Assembly (NCBI GenBank): GCA_025526935.1
Contig: JAHLKD010000077.1
Span: forward strand, 229,589-293,588
From: Cladochytrium replicatum
Lineage: Eukaryota > Chytridiomycota > Chytridiomycetes > Cladochytriales > Cladochytriaceae
Reading direction: 5' to 3'
Length of the DNA stretch: 64,000 nt
The translations under genes were made by a program, and so were the position numbers. Positions 24,253 to 34,205 of the stretch are shown here, one piece after another. The notes under the pieces were generated by a model, which saw nothing but the letters and a program-made list of their open reading frames with translations, made no database searches and was not told where the DNA came from. Numbering within the stretch: the stretch's first letter is position 1; every line of letters starts with the position of its first letter.

Positions 24253-24425
24253 TAAGGTTCGGCGGGTCCGGGTCGGGTCCGGGTTTCAGTGGCGACCCGC
24301 ACCAAACCCTTTGGGTCGGGTCGTGTTTGTCTGGGGACCCGCCGGGTCACTGACGGGTACAAAGGGAATACCCGGACCCGAAGTGGTTGAAACCCGTACC
24401 CGACCCTGACCCGCCGGGTTTTTGC
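24253..24425 (+). repeat. left terminal inverted repeat, GGGTCGGG-rich
   Basis: Starts TAAGGTTCGGCGGGT, rich in gggtccgggtcgg and its complement. Pairs with 30545-30718. Confidence 0.75.
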
Positions 24426-24552
24426 TGCCCAGGAGAGGATTGATTGAATTTTGAGTTAGACCACGGATATTTACATGAACACTTTGTGTCTGTGTGGACA
24501 GTGTGTATTTTAGAAACACTATCGTAAAAAGAAACAAAACTCCACTGAGCAA

Positions 24553-25188
24553 TCACAAGTTGATAGGTGGAACAGCCCAAATCAGCTTCTGTATCTGGTT
24601 CATATCGTCAGAGTCCCATCCACCACTGGTTACGTCCTTCGCCAACCCAGTCCTGATGAACCGATCAATGTCGTCATTTGAAAGCATGAAATCCTTGGCT
24701 AAACCTGTCTTCCAAGGTTTCCAATCCACCTCAGGGAGCGTTATGGACGAAAGATGCCCGATGTATGCCGTCCAGAACCTTAGCCACTCAGAAGGATATG
24801 CATCCACTAATGCCCTGAACATGCGATAGATAGTGGCAGACGTACTTAGCGAATTATTGTGCCGTATCCAGTTTCCGAGCAAAATGTGCACCCTAAGAAG
24901 AGTAAGGCTGCTCCGAGAACTGCTACTTGAAGTTGATATTCGGCTTGAGCGGTCGTCTGATTCAACAAATATGGGCCGTAAAAACTCATTTCGGGAGAGG
25001 ACTTCGTAGTTTACATTGACGTACTTGATTGCTGGTGGAAGAGACGGCAATTTAAGGTCATAAATAACCTCATTGATCTTATGCATCTGGAAGCAGATAC
25101 CCTGGATGACCTCTTTCACCAAAAGGATAGCCGTACGACGATGCTGCTGCAGGCTAAGCAATGTTACTAGCAATAAGATTCTGTCCAC
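24553..25188 (-). CDS. hypothetical ORF inside hAT element
   Basis: 211-codon open frame whose first ~15 codons (VDRILLLVTLLS) are the repeat unit itself, so it is either spliced, 5' truncated or not a true start. The remainder looks protein-like: AIKYVNVNYEVLSRNEFLRP, a Ser run, LLGNWIRHNNSLS, YPSEWLRFWTAYIGHLSS and an acidic SGGWDSDDMNQIQ end. No family recognised. It may be cargo captured between the left end and the repeat array. Confidence 0.4.
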   Translation of the reverse strand: MDRILLLVTLLSLQQHRRTAILLVKEVIQGICFQMHKINEVIYDLKLPSLPPAIKYVNVNYEVLSRNEFLRPIFVESDDRSSRISTSSSSSRSSLTLLRVHILLGNWIRHNNSLSTSATIYRMFRALVDAYPSEWLRFWTAYIGHLSSITLPEVDWKPWKTGLAKDFMLSNDDIDRFIRTGLAKDVTSGGWDSDDMNQIQKLIWAVPPINL

Positions 25189-25790
25189 CCGGACACTTTC
25201 TTAACTCATTGACGGTACTTGAGTGATCTCTATCAAGTACAACTAACATCTCTATCAATGTTACTAGCAATAAAATTATGTCCACCCGGACACTTTCTCA
25301 ACTCATTGACGGTACTTCAGTGATCTCTATCAAGTACAGCTAACCTCTCTATCAATGTTACTAGCAATAAGATTCTGTCCACCCGGACACTTTCTTAACT
25401 CATTGACGGTACTTTGAGTGATCTCTATCAAGTACAAACTAACATCTCTATCAATGTTACTAGCAATAAGATTCTGTCCACCCGGACACTTTCTCAACTC
25501 ATTGACGTACTTCAGTTATCTCTACCCAATACAGCTAACCTCTCTATCAATGTTACTAGCAATACGATTCTGTCCACCCGGACACTTTCTCAACTCATTG
25601 ACGTACTTCAGTTATCTCTACCCAATACAGCTAACCTCTCTATCAATGTTACTAGCAATAGGATTCTGTCCACCCGGACACTTTCTCAACTCATTGACGT
25701 ACTTCAGTTATCTCTACCCAGTACAACTAACCTCTATCAATGTTACTAGCAATACGATTCTGTCCACCCGGACACTTTCCAAGAAGTCAC
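25140..25790 (+). repeat. tandem ~97-bp repeat, seven units, forward
   Basis: Units marked by ctgtccacccggacac recur at 25181, 25278, 25375, 25474, 25570, 25666 and 25760 (spacing 94-99). Each contains caatgttactagcaata and ctcaactcattgac. The core TGTCC-NNNN-GGACA is a small palindrome. The array ends ~110 bp before the transposase start. Confidence 0.95.
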
Positions 25791-25899
25791 AACGGAAGTT
25801 CTGTAACAAACAATTTCTACCACGACAGACCTCGAGAGCTGTGCTTTCTGTGCACCTGGACATTAGAGTCGGTAACGTTCCAGCCACACCACAGCAAAA

Positions 25900-28336
25900 A
25901 TGGACGCCGCCTTTGTTAAACCAAAGCGTAAGGCAGCGTCCGACGCAAGCCAAAGACTAGTGGACAGTCATCCGCTTGACACACGGAAGCGAAGTCTGCC
26001 AGCCCCCCAAATTTCAGAGGCGTCCAGCGAGGGGAACATCATGCAGGACAAACGCAGACGTGTATCAGGACACTGTGGCAACAACAGCGCTCGAGAGCCG
26101 AGCTCCACATCTTCTTCCAATGACTCCAGCGAGTTGGGCCCGGCTTCTCAGCATGCACCACAGCTTCCTGCCGACGTTAGTTTTGCTGACTCTTCAGTGC
26201 GACAGGAGCCTGCAGCTGGATCAGTTCAACCATCAATGCTTTCATCAGACGCAGATGTTGATAGCATGTCGGACTGTAGAGGTAGTCGAGGCGGCATAGC
26301 GAAGGATTACTATAAGGTTGATAATGGTCTGAGAACATGTTTGGTTGCGAAATGCAAGTGGAGCCAGAAGGTCGATAAGACGGGATCAACAAAAAACTTC
26401 CTCCGGCATCTGAAAAACCACCATGGAAGTATTGCCAGGTCGCTTGGACTGTTGGACATCGTCCCCAAGGGACAACAGACATTGAATTTCGGCTCGCAGG
26501 AGAAGGAGCAAAACTTTGTGTTCAATCCAGACGTAGCGTGGCGGTCGATTTTGGACTGGATTGCTGCAGACAATCAGGCTTTTACTGTTGTGGAGAACGA
26601 GTTCTTTGTCAGCATGCTGAAGACTTTTCAGCCAAACTATACACCAAAGACGGCAAAAGCAGTGAAGCAAAAGGAGATGGATCTTTACGATAGGCAGAAG
26701 GAGCTCATTAAAGGTCTGATTGTTGGTTCGCCTTCAAAAGTATCAATAACAGCTGACTGTTGGACATCGAAGAACCAGATTTCTTTTCTTGGAATTACTG
26801 CCCACTTCATCACGAAAGAATGGGAGCCGCAGGACTTGCTGCTGCAGATGATTCCGATGGTTGGAAAGCATGAAGGCGTCGCCATGGCTAGTCAGCTTGT
26901 CAAGTGTCTGGATGAATTTGGCATGCTATCGGGTGAACGCTTATTGTGCATTACAACCGACAACGGTTCAAACAACTTTACCATGAGTGCTAAGCTGGAG
27001 ACGCTCTTGGAAGATAGGGATATTGCGTGGTCTGCAGAAACTCAACACATGCGGTGTATGGCACACATTATCAATCTTGCAGCAAAGGATTTTATCGATA
27101 CATTCGCGCCCGCAGGGGACACAGTCGCAAATGACGATAACTCCGGCGTTAATGTCATAAACCTTCTTCGACGGCTAGTCAGAGGAATCCGGTCTTCCCC
27201 AAAACGACGAAGCTCATTTATTGATTCGTGCCGATTTGTGAAACTGGTTCCTCTATTACCAATTATCGATGTGACAACTCGCTGGAATAGCACGTTCTAT
27301 ATGGTCAAACGAGCCTTACAGCTACGAGAGGCAATGGACAAAATATGCTGGATTGAAGATTCTTTGAAAGATTGGTCAATAAATCCAAAGCAATGGGAGG
27401 TCCTACAGAAGATCCGGGATGGTTTGAGTGTTTTCGAGGTTATATCAAAGGCAATCGAAGGGGTCTAGATATCCAACACTTCCGCTTGTTATTCCATTTT
27501 ACAACGATCTTATCGATCAACTGGAGGACCTAGAGGATGCAGAATTAGATGAAACTTTCACCAAAGCATTTCGAAATGCACTAGATAAGCTGAGAATATA
27601 TTACTCAATCGCTAAGAGCCCGTGTTTAGCAGTTGCTACGGTACTCGATCCTCGTTTTAAGGATCAATATTATCGATTTTCAAAGGCTTGGGAGAAAGAT
27701 GTAGGAAGGGATCAGGTCACCCTAGTGCGGAAAGTCTGGGAGGAATCGTATAAGTCACGGAAAATCAAGAACAGTGGTGCCGATGTTTTTGGAAACACGC
27801 CAGAACGTCGACACGATTCGAGCGGAGCTTCCGGTGATAGACAGAAAAAAACAGACGCTGAACGCTTGAGAGCCATTAGATCCGTTTTCATCTGGCAAGA
27901 AGAGATTCCTGAGGAAAAAGATGAGCTGGATCGCTATCTTGGCGATCAGGTACTCCGCGGTATTGATTCTGATGGGAAGCCAATCAATATTATGGACTGG
28001 TGGAAGACCGTTGGAAGTGTGAACTTTCCAGCCCTAAGCCAGATGGCAATGGACTATTTAGGAATACCAGCAACAAGCGCTCCAGTCGAACGAAAGTTTT
28101 CAGCCGGGGTTGATTTGGTACCTGCAACTCGCAACCGCCTTGCTCCAAGAACAATAAATGCGTTGATGTGCCGTCATGACTGGTTGCATCAATTGAGTGC
28201 TGAAGAACCGTTCAAAAATGATTCCCTAGATTCAAAAAGTGATGTTAGTGAGGATTTTGTAAAGGTGCATAATTTTGGCGAGGATTTTGATGTGGTATTA
28301 GAGTTGGAAGCAACTGATGATAACCCACTCTTTTAA
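25900..28336 (+). pseudogene. hAT transposase, one-base frameshift
   Basis: First frame 25900-27468 (522 aa), second 27428-28336 (302 aa). A BED-type zinc finger lies near residues 140-175 (CLVAKCKWSQK, FLRHLKNHHGSI). Then come the RNase-H-like core (VSITADCWTSKN, GERLLCITTDNGSNN, MRCMAHIINLA, DVTTRWNSTFYM) and the C-terminal hAT dimerisation domain (DELDRYL, DWWKTVG, YLGIPATSAPVERKFS). The break is in a GGGG run at about 27461-27464; one G fewer would give EGSRYPTLP and a single ~800-aa protein. No other lesion was noticed, so the loss is recent or a sequence error. It would cut and paste elements bearing these ends. Confidence 0.9.
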
Positions 28337-28369
28337 ATATAAATTGTTGTTTAGACTGTTCATGTGTTG

Positions 28370-28945
28370 AAGTACCGTCCAGGAGTTGAGAAAGCGACCG
28401 CCTGGACAGAATCCTATTACAAGTAGTATTTGTAGAGAGGTTGGTTGTACTTGATCGAGATCAGTGAAGTATCAGTGAAGTACCGTCAATGAGTTGAGAA
28501 AGTGTCCGGGTGGACAGAATCTTATTGCTAGTAACATTATTAGAGAGGTTAGCTGTACTTGATAGAGATCACTGAAGTACCGTCAATGAGTTGAGAAAGT
28601 GTTCTTAGCCGGAATGTTACAGGAATGTATGCTATAATACTTCCCTGACACTATAGTTTTCTACCCGATCTGAAAATAATAATAAGCTAGGGAAGAAACT
28701 GGCTAGTAACATTGATAGAGAGGATTCTGTCCGGGTGGACAGAATCCTATTGCTAGTAACATTGATAGAGAGGTTAGTTGTATTGGGTAGAGATCACTGA
28801 AGTACCGTCAATGAGTTGAGAAAGTGTCCGGGTGGACAGAATCCTATTGCTAGTAGTATTTGTAGAGAGGTTAGCTGTACCTGATAGAGATTACTGAAGT
28901 ACCGTCAATGAGTTGAGAAAGTGTCCGGGTGGACAGAAATCTGGG
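28370..28945 (-). repeat. inverted copies of the ~97-bp repeat
   Basis: Reverse-complement units (gtgtccgggtggacag) at about 28391 (degenerate), 28499, 28725, 28826 and 28919 mirror the forward array on the other side of the transposase gene. Together they place inward-facing repeats around it. Confidence 0.9.
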
Positions 28946-29226
28946 AGACTGAGTGTCACTGTGTCTGTCTGGGTAGAATAGGATTCTGTCCCCCCGGACA
29001 CTTTCTCAACTCATTGACGGTACTTCAGTGATCTCTATCAAGTACAGCTAACCTCTCTATCAATTTTACTAGCAATAAGATTTCTGTCCACCCGGACAGA
29101 ATCCTCTCTATCAATGTTACTAGCCAGTTTCTTCCCTAGCTTATTATTATTTTCAGATCGGGTAGAAAACTATAGTGTCAGGGAAGTATTATAGCATACA
29201 TTCCTGTAACATTCCGGCTAAGAACA
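28601..29226. repeat. large inverted repeat (fold-back structure)
   Basis: The outer arms 28601-28740 and about 29087-29226 are near-perfect reverse complements (gttcttagccggaatgttac ... gtaacattccggctaagaac). The inner part holds ~97-bp units pointing at each other around a ~45-bp centre (28940-28984). The RNA or single strand could form a long hairpin. Confidence 0.85.
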
Positions 29227-29265
29227 CCGGGCCAGTATCTTCCCACGACAAACAGTACAAACACC

Positions 29266-30378
29266 ATGCCTCGAACTACAAAGAAGCGAGCGTTAAAACA
29301 ATCCAGACCATCATCTGAAAGAGAATCAAGTGCAGAACCTGTGACTGCACCTGAAACATCTCTGGCATCGGGTTCTGAAGTGGAAGCAGAAGAAGTTGGC
29401 CTTGATGTCAAATCGACAGATGTCAAATCGACAGCTCCTTCAAAGAAACCGGCGCGACGTGGTACTAAAGGGGATGCTGACTATTTGCTCATCGACGGAC
29501 TCTGTCCTGCTTCAGACATACGACTTTGGTATCGAAAATTCAAAGCGAGCGGCCACAGCTACGACTCGGAGGCCTTCATCAGCAACTGTCAAACAAATCG
29601 TGATGAATGCGGCCCAAGATTTGTTCTTCAAGGGTTGATCGACCGACTTAACTCTGACAGCAAGCTAGTTCGTCAAGCCCTGAACGAAATTCACGATGAA
29701 TGCAGTGGACGAACGGAGTTCATAACAGCAGCAAACGCCTATCGTATGGAGTGCTTGAAAAGCTCTTCCTTTCAGAAGGAAACAACATTTCTGGACTTTT
29801 ACAGGCGGCAGGGACACAAGTACGGCATTTACAGAGGAATGCCCGTCACTGCAAAGGTTGATGAGTTCCAAGCGACCATCAAACGAGCAGATGAGGACCG
29901 TGAAAGGACAAAACAGGTCCTCAAACAGTCAGAACGACTGTTGAACATGACAAAAGATCTTGAAGAGACTGCAATGAACGAGAGAAGGACCCGCATCGCA
30001 GCAGAAGTGCGAGAGAAGGCTCTCATTGATGAATTGGGCAGGGCGGGTGCATTGATTCAGCACGGCGAGCACGAAGAGCTAGCAAGATTCAGGGAGATCA
30101 CCGCTGCAATGGAAAGGGAGAAGCAGGCAACTTCCCAGGAGATTTCACAATGGAAATCACATGTGACCGCCCTGGAGGGAGAGCTTGCTGCTCTGAAACG
30201 ACAGGCTGGTCATTCAGAAGCTGCAGCACCTGCGGCGCCAACATCAACAGGCGGCCTAATAAGCATATCGTCGGCTATCAAGGGGATTGGTAGAATTCCG
30301 AAGGTACATCGAACCAGTTCTCCAACGAGTTCCCTTGCATTGATAGAGAGGTTAGTTGTATTGGGTAGAGATAACTGA
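29266..30378 (+). CDS. hypothetical coiled-coil protein in hAT element
   Basis: 370-codon frame starting MPRTTKKRALKQSRP, 40 bp after the palindrome. A Ser/Glu-rich, Lys-rich start is followed by a folded-looking part (YLLIDGLCPASDIRLWYRKF, ECGPRFVLQGLIDRLNSDS, ETTFLDFYRRQGHKYGIYRG). Next comes a long coiled coil (residues ~200-315: RADEDRERTKQVLKQSERLL, ITAAMEREKQATSQEISQWK). The last ~13 residues are read from the ~97-bp repeat, so the original 3' end is probably lost or spliced. No family recognised. Intact and long in a decayed region, so it may be a maintained accessory gene. Confidence 0.55.
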   Translation: MPRTTKKRALKQSRPSSERESSAEPVTAPETSLASGSEVEAEEVGLDVKSTDVKSTAPSKKPARRGTKGDADYLLIDGLCPASDIRLWYRKFKASGHSYDSEAFISNCQTNRDECGPRFVLQGLIDRLNSDSKLVRQALNEIHDECSGRTEFITAANAYRMECLKSSSFQKETTFLDFYRRQGHKYGIYRGMPVTAKVDEFQATIKRADEDRERTKQVLKQSERLLNMTKDLEETAMNERRTRIAAEVREKALIDELGRAGALIQHGEHEELARFREITAAMEREKQATSQEISQWKSHVTALEGELAALKRQAGHSEAAAPAAPTSTGGLISISSAIKGIGRIPKVHRTSSPTSSLALIERLVVLGRDN

Positions 30379-30510
30379 AGTACGTCAATGAGTTGAGAAA
30401 GTGTCCGGGTGGACAGAAAATACATGCCTCGATGTCCGTTGTGATGCAAAATTGTTTGATACATACAAAACTTATATTGCGTCTTCTTGGAAAGTGTCCG
30501 CGTGGACAGA
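30340..30510 (-). repeat. two further ~97-bp repeat units
   Basis: gtgtccgggtggacag at about 30399 and the variant gtgtccgcgtggacag at about 30491, between the second ORF and the right terminal arm. The variant also occurs in the short element at 21284. Confidence 0.85.
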
Positions 30511-30544
30511 AAGAACAATAGCTTCGTTTTAGATTCTCTATCAC

Positions 30545-30718
30545 ATCGGGTTTTACTCGGGTCTGACTTTTGACCCGAGAAGGGTTTTCCTACTGGACCC
30601 GATACCCGACCCGGATCCGACCCGAAAATTTTCCATGAAAACCCGGCACTCGGGTCGGGTACATTTAGTCAATGGACCCGGACCCGACCCGAAAGACCCT
30701 AAAACCCGCCAATCCTTA
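30545..30718 (-). repeat. right terminal inverted repeat
   Basis: acccgacccg-rich arm ending ACCCGCCAATCCTTA, the inverted form of the left end. Confidence 0.75.
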
Positions 30719-31164
30719 CTGACAACAAAAGGTCGACTACGGGATATGCTATCTTGATCAATGGGGGAGCTGTTGCCTGGGGGAGCAAGCTTCAAACATC
30801 AGCGGCGAGTTCGACAGCAGAAGCGGAGTACGTTGCACTATCCACAGCTAGCGACAAACTCGTTTGGGTAAAGCACATGCTTGAAGAACTTGGATATTCC
30901 TTTGCTGCTCCGCCTGTAGTCCACTGCGACAATACCGCTGCAATTGCTGGTGCCCGCAATCCCGGATTCAAGTCCCGGCATATCGCTTTGCGATATCACA
31001 TCGTGCGTGGCCGCATTCGATCTGGGGACATTGACGTGCAGTATATCCCCACAGAGGATCAGGTGGCAGACATCTTCACCAAGGGTCTCGCACGACATCG
31101 ACATGAGAAACTGATGGGTCTACTTGGGATGGTAGATGCAATGAAAGAGATGAGAGAAAATTAG
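30719..31164 (+). pseudogene. Copia RNase H C-terminal fragment (third family)
   Basis: Reads TDNKRSTTGYAILINGGAVAW, SSTAEAEYVALSTASDKLVW, HIALRYHIVRGRI and DQVADIFTKGL, the end of a Copia polyprotein, with a stop at 31162-31164. Everything upstream is missing, as it abuts the hAT end. The protein differs clearly from families 1 and 2 in this window. Confidence 0.9.
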
Positions 31165-31285
31165 GTTTTGTTTCTTGAAGGACACACCAATTATGTTTGC
31201 ATTCCTTCTGGCTTCTATGTTTGTTTTTCAATTGTTATTTCTTTTCAACTTTCAAAGGAAGAACTTTTGTTCAGAAACGGGGGAG

Positions 31286-31723
31286 TGTTGAGTGTTGTTT
31301 CGTTCATAAAAGTTTTCCTTCTTTGTTTTTAGTTTCAAAAGAAAAAGTTCAGCTGAGGATAACAACAGGATTATTGTTGATCCTCGGAATCGAACTTGCG
31401 ACATGATGTTGAATGGCTTGTGGTTTAACCCACGACGCTAGCTTTGTTGTTATCCAAAATTTTCATTCTTGTTTGTATTTCGGCTTCATGTTCTTCGACA
31501 AAAACTTCAAAAGCCAGCGTTCCAGAAAATTCTGGATCACCAGCAAACTTGAAGGGGACTTACCAAAGGAGGAAGGAGAGCGCCGCTGCTGACGTGGCAA
31601 GGACAAATTAAGGGAGGCTTTGTTGGGAATGGGAGAACCTATAAAAGGTGTGAGTCTTAAGCTTCCAATAAATTGAACAAGTACCTCTTATCTGATCTTA
31701 CCTGCCTACGACAAAATTCTACA
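31286..31723 (+). repeat. 3' LTR of third Copia family
   Basis: Follows a purine tract (acgggggag); starts TGTTGAGTGTTG and ends ttctaca (TG...CA, 438 bp). Contains tataaaagg near 31641 and aataaa near 31669. Half-LINE sequence resumes directly after it, so the element had inserted into that half-LINE; its 5' LTR is gone. Confidence 0.75.
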
Positions 31724-32875
31724 CTCTCCATTGACCCTTCTGAGCAGTCTGCTGACCAGCAGGGGCTACTCCTCTGCTCATCCCTTATCTCTCTCACTTG
31801 CCTCTGCTCTGCCTTCTGACTTTGCAAGTTCCCTGACCTTCCTAAAGTGCTCTGCACTTCTATTGCGCTCCCTTTCTGCTTTCTCCCCTGCTACCCTCAA
31901 CCCTGATCTGCTTCCAACTCTCCCTGCTTCTCCTCCAGATTTACACGTTGCTGCCACCTGTACCCTTGGTGCCACCAACACTGCCATCAGCACTGCCCCT
32001 GGTGCCACCCACACTGCCACCACCACTCTTGACAGTTCAGCCACCTGCTCAGCCCCATCTCCAGCCTCATCACCTGCCGCCAATGATTCCATGAATGAGC
32101 TTACTTGTTCGCACTTCCTCTTGGACGACCTGCTGACCTCGCATAGAAGCTTCAAATTTGTCAAAGAATGTGCCGAATCCTTCACTACTCTCCGATTTTC
32201 TGGTTTTACTTGTCGCCCAATCAGGGACCTTCGTGTGTTGCTTCGCAAAGATCTTCCATATACCGCTTACCATGGCATCCGCTACATCTCATTTCTTGGC
32301 TCTGATTCTGTTGAATTTCTTTGTTGTTCTTATGCTGCTGATCTGATCCGCAAACACTTACCTGGTCGAGAAATCACTGATTTGGATGTGTCCCCTCCTT
32401 CGTATGCTGACAGTTCCGACTCTCTGCAACGCTATGACTCTCTGCTCCATCGAAGTGCCAAGGCGATTGCTACTACGTCTGAGCCAGTTGTTGCATTGTT
32501 CTACCGCAATCTTGTTGATCCGTCTCATCTTTCTACGCTGTTGCATCTTGCTCGATTATTATGCCCCTTTGATGACCTCAGCTTCTGACCTTCGTTTGAC
32601 CCAGTGATTTGCTCTTTGCTGTTATATTCTTCACATTGTTGAGTGTTCTTTCTTTTCTTTATCCCTCACCTGTATTTGACACCTGAGCAGAGCCTGACGG
32701 GTAGTCACAGGAATGAGTTTTTAAGATCTCAGATTTCTATTTCGCTTTGTCCTCCGACTTGCGCGCTTCCCTATGTGCTGGTCCATGACCATCTTGTAAG
32801 GCACTTTGGGTGTTGTTTGTTGTTATGCATTGTATGTGCAAATAAATAAATAATGTTGTTCAAAAAAAAAAAAAA
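31724..32875 (+). mobile_element. half-LINE copy with 3' UTR and poly(A)
   Basis: The open frame to 32588 (ends FDDLSF) is nearly identical to the copy at 23394 but its 5' end was removed by the Copia LTR. It is followed by ~270 bp of 3' UTR with aataaataaataatg and A14 (32862-32875). Only an ORF1-like protein is encoded: no endonuclease or reverse transcriptase lies between ORF and tail. The degraded copy at 19812 has the same layout. Confidence 0.85.
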
Positions 32876-32876
32876 G

Positions 32877-32899
32877 CTCTCTCTCTCTCTCTCTCTCTC
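32877..32899. repeat. (CT)n microsatellite
   Basis: About 11 CT dinucleotides directly after the poly(A) of the half-LINE. Confidence 0.95.
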
Positions 32900-33002
32900 A
32901 ATCAATGCCGCCTGTGCAGCTGCCTGACGTGCCGCATGCCCGGCATGCGGTGACTCTCAGCCCAGCAGCTTTGATGGAGAAAATTTTCTGTGGGTATATG
33001 AA

Positions 33003-34205
33003 GTGAATTCTCCTCGCGAATCACGTGACCGCCGATCACGTGACCAAGTGTCATCCACTTCACAACCGGCTCGAATTAGAGGAAGATCCCCCGCAAGTGT
33101 CGTTGATGTTCACATGAATGATACAGTCGAAATGTCACTTACCATTGCTGATGCTGATCCCAAAGGGAAACGTCAAGCCTCAAAATCACCCCCGACTCGC
33201 TGACCTGCCTCTCGTGCCAGGGTCGAGACGAATGCCTCTGCAGCTGATCATGCTACCTCTCCCTTGCCCACTCCTTGTGACCGATTCTTGGATGCTCTGC
33301 ATGTGCTGGCCCCTGCTCAAACTTCTGGATCTCATCAATTAGTAATGTCTGCTTTCACTCGTGCAATGCAATTTCTCCCAGTATTGGAACCAGAAACTGA
33401 GGCTGCCTCCTTTGCTGCATTGACTATTGCTGTAGTTCCATTGGTTGAAACTATCAGCTGCCCTCCTGCTGCTGTCTCTGCCGTTCCTTCCTATGCTCAA
33501 GTTGCGAGAGCTAGCCGACCGCCACCTGCCCCTGCTACTCGCAATCCTGGGCCTTTCAGCACTGCAAAATTTGCCTCTCGTGCATCAAATGCTATTGTTC
33601 GTATTGAAGCTGCCGATGCTGATGCTCAACCCGCCCTTTATCGCTCAGTGGTTGCTGGAGTGGACCCCCTATCTCGCAGATCACTACGGCCACCCAGATT
33701 GGTAATTGATTACCCGGCTGAGTCACCAATTTTGATCAATCCTCCTCAACCTGTTCGTGATCGTGCTGCTGGTTTTGCTACTGTGAGGTTTAAGGAAATT
33801 AGTCGTCAGCCACTTAATCAGCTCTGCACTCTGATTAATCGAATTTCTGGAAACCCTCAATTTTCGCATGACATTCGCCATATTAGTTTTATTGAGCGTA
33901 ACACTGCTGAGTTTATTTGTACTTCTGACTGTGCTGACAAGCTCCACAAGGACATTTTACCAGGTGATGAGGTGCCCGTTGATCTTTTTGACCCTGGGCA
34001 GCTTCATTCTGGGTCTGTTCAATCACTTGAGCAACGTCCAGTTGCTGTAGCAAAGGCTGTTCACAAAAGATTTGCTCACCTCTTGCGAATTACTCATGAT
34101 CCTGCAGTTTTTCATTCTCTTCGTTCTAATCTTCCTGCTGCAGACTTTGAAGCTACTGTTTCTTTAGCCCGTTCTTCGTGTTCTGAACCTACATCTCGCA
34201 ATTAA
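33003..34205 (+). pseudogene. LINE ORF1, one nonsense codon
   Basis: One frame from at least 33003 to TAA at 34203-34205, interrupted only by TGA at 33201-33203 (a CGA-to-TGA type change). The N-terminus is Arg/Ser-rich (SRDRRSRDQVSSTSQPARIR), the middle Ala/Pro-rich. The C-terminal ~130 residues (AAGFATVRFKEISRQPLNQL, HDIRHISFIERNTAEFIC) match the half-LINE protein. Probably the RNA-binding ORF1 protein; no zinc knuckle is visible. No ATG is found at the start, so the 5' end may be truncated. Confidence 0.75.

Larger units (their letters stand above)
24253..30718 (+). mobile_element. 6.5-kb composite hAT element with TAAGG termini
   Basis: The left end TAAGGTTCGGCGGGT and the right end ACCCGCCAATCCTTA are inverted repeats, extended by acccgacccg-rich arms of ~170 bp. 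Inside, left to right: a minus-strand ORF, a forward array of ~97-bp repeats, a hAT transposase gene, inverted copies of the same repeats, a large palindrome, a second ORF, and more repeats. TAAGG fits the hAT terminal consensus. The 8-bp flanks (aacgctat / ctgacaac) do not match, and left and right neighbours are different elements (half-LINE and Copia), so at least one side was rearranged after insertion, or the two ends come from different copies. Confidence 0.65.

Noticed and set aside
24253-24425. GGGTCGGG runs as telomere repeats
   Set aside because: Not a regular tandem array, and the same sequence forms inverted element ends at three places.
25140-25790. CRISPR-like regular array
   Set aside because: The whole ~97-bp period is repeated with no unique spacers, no cas genes are present and the genome is eukaryotic; it is a satellite.
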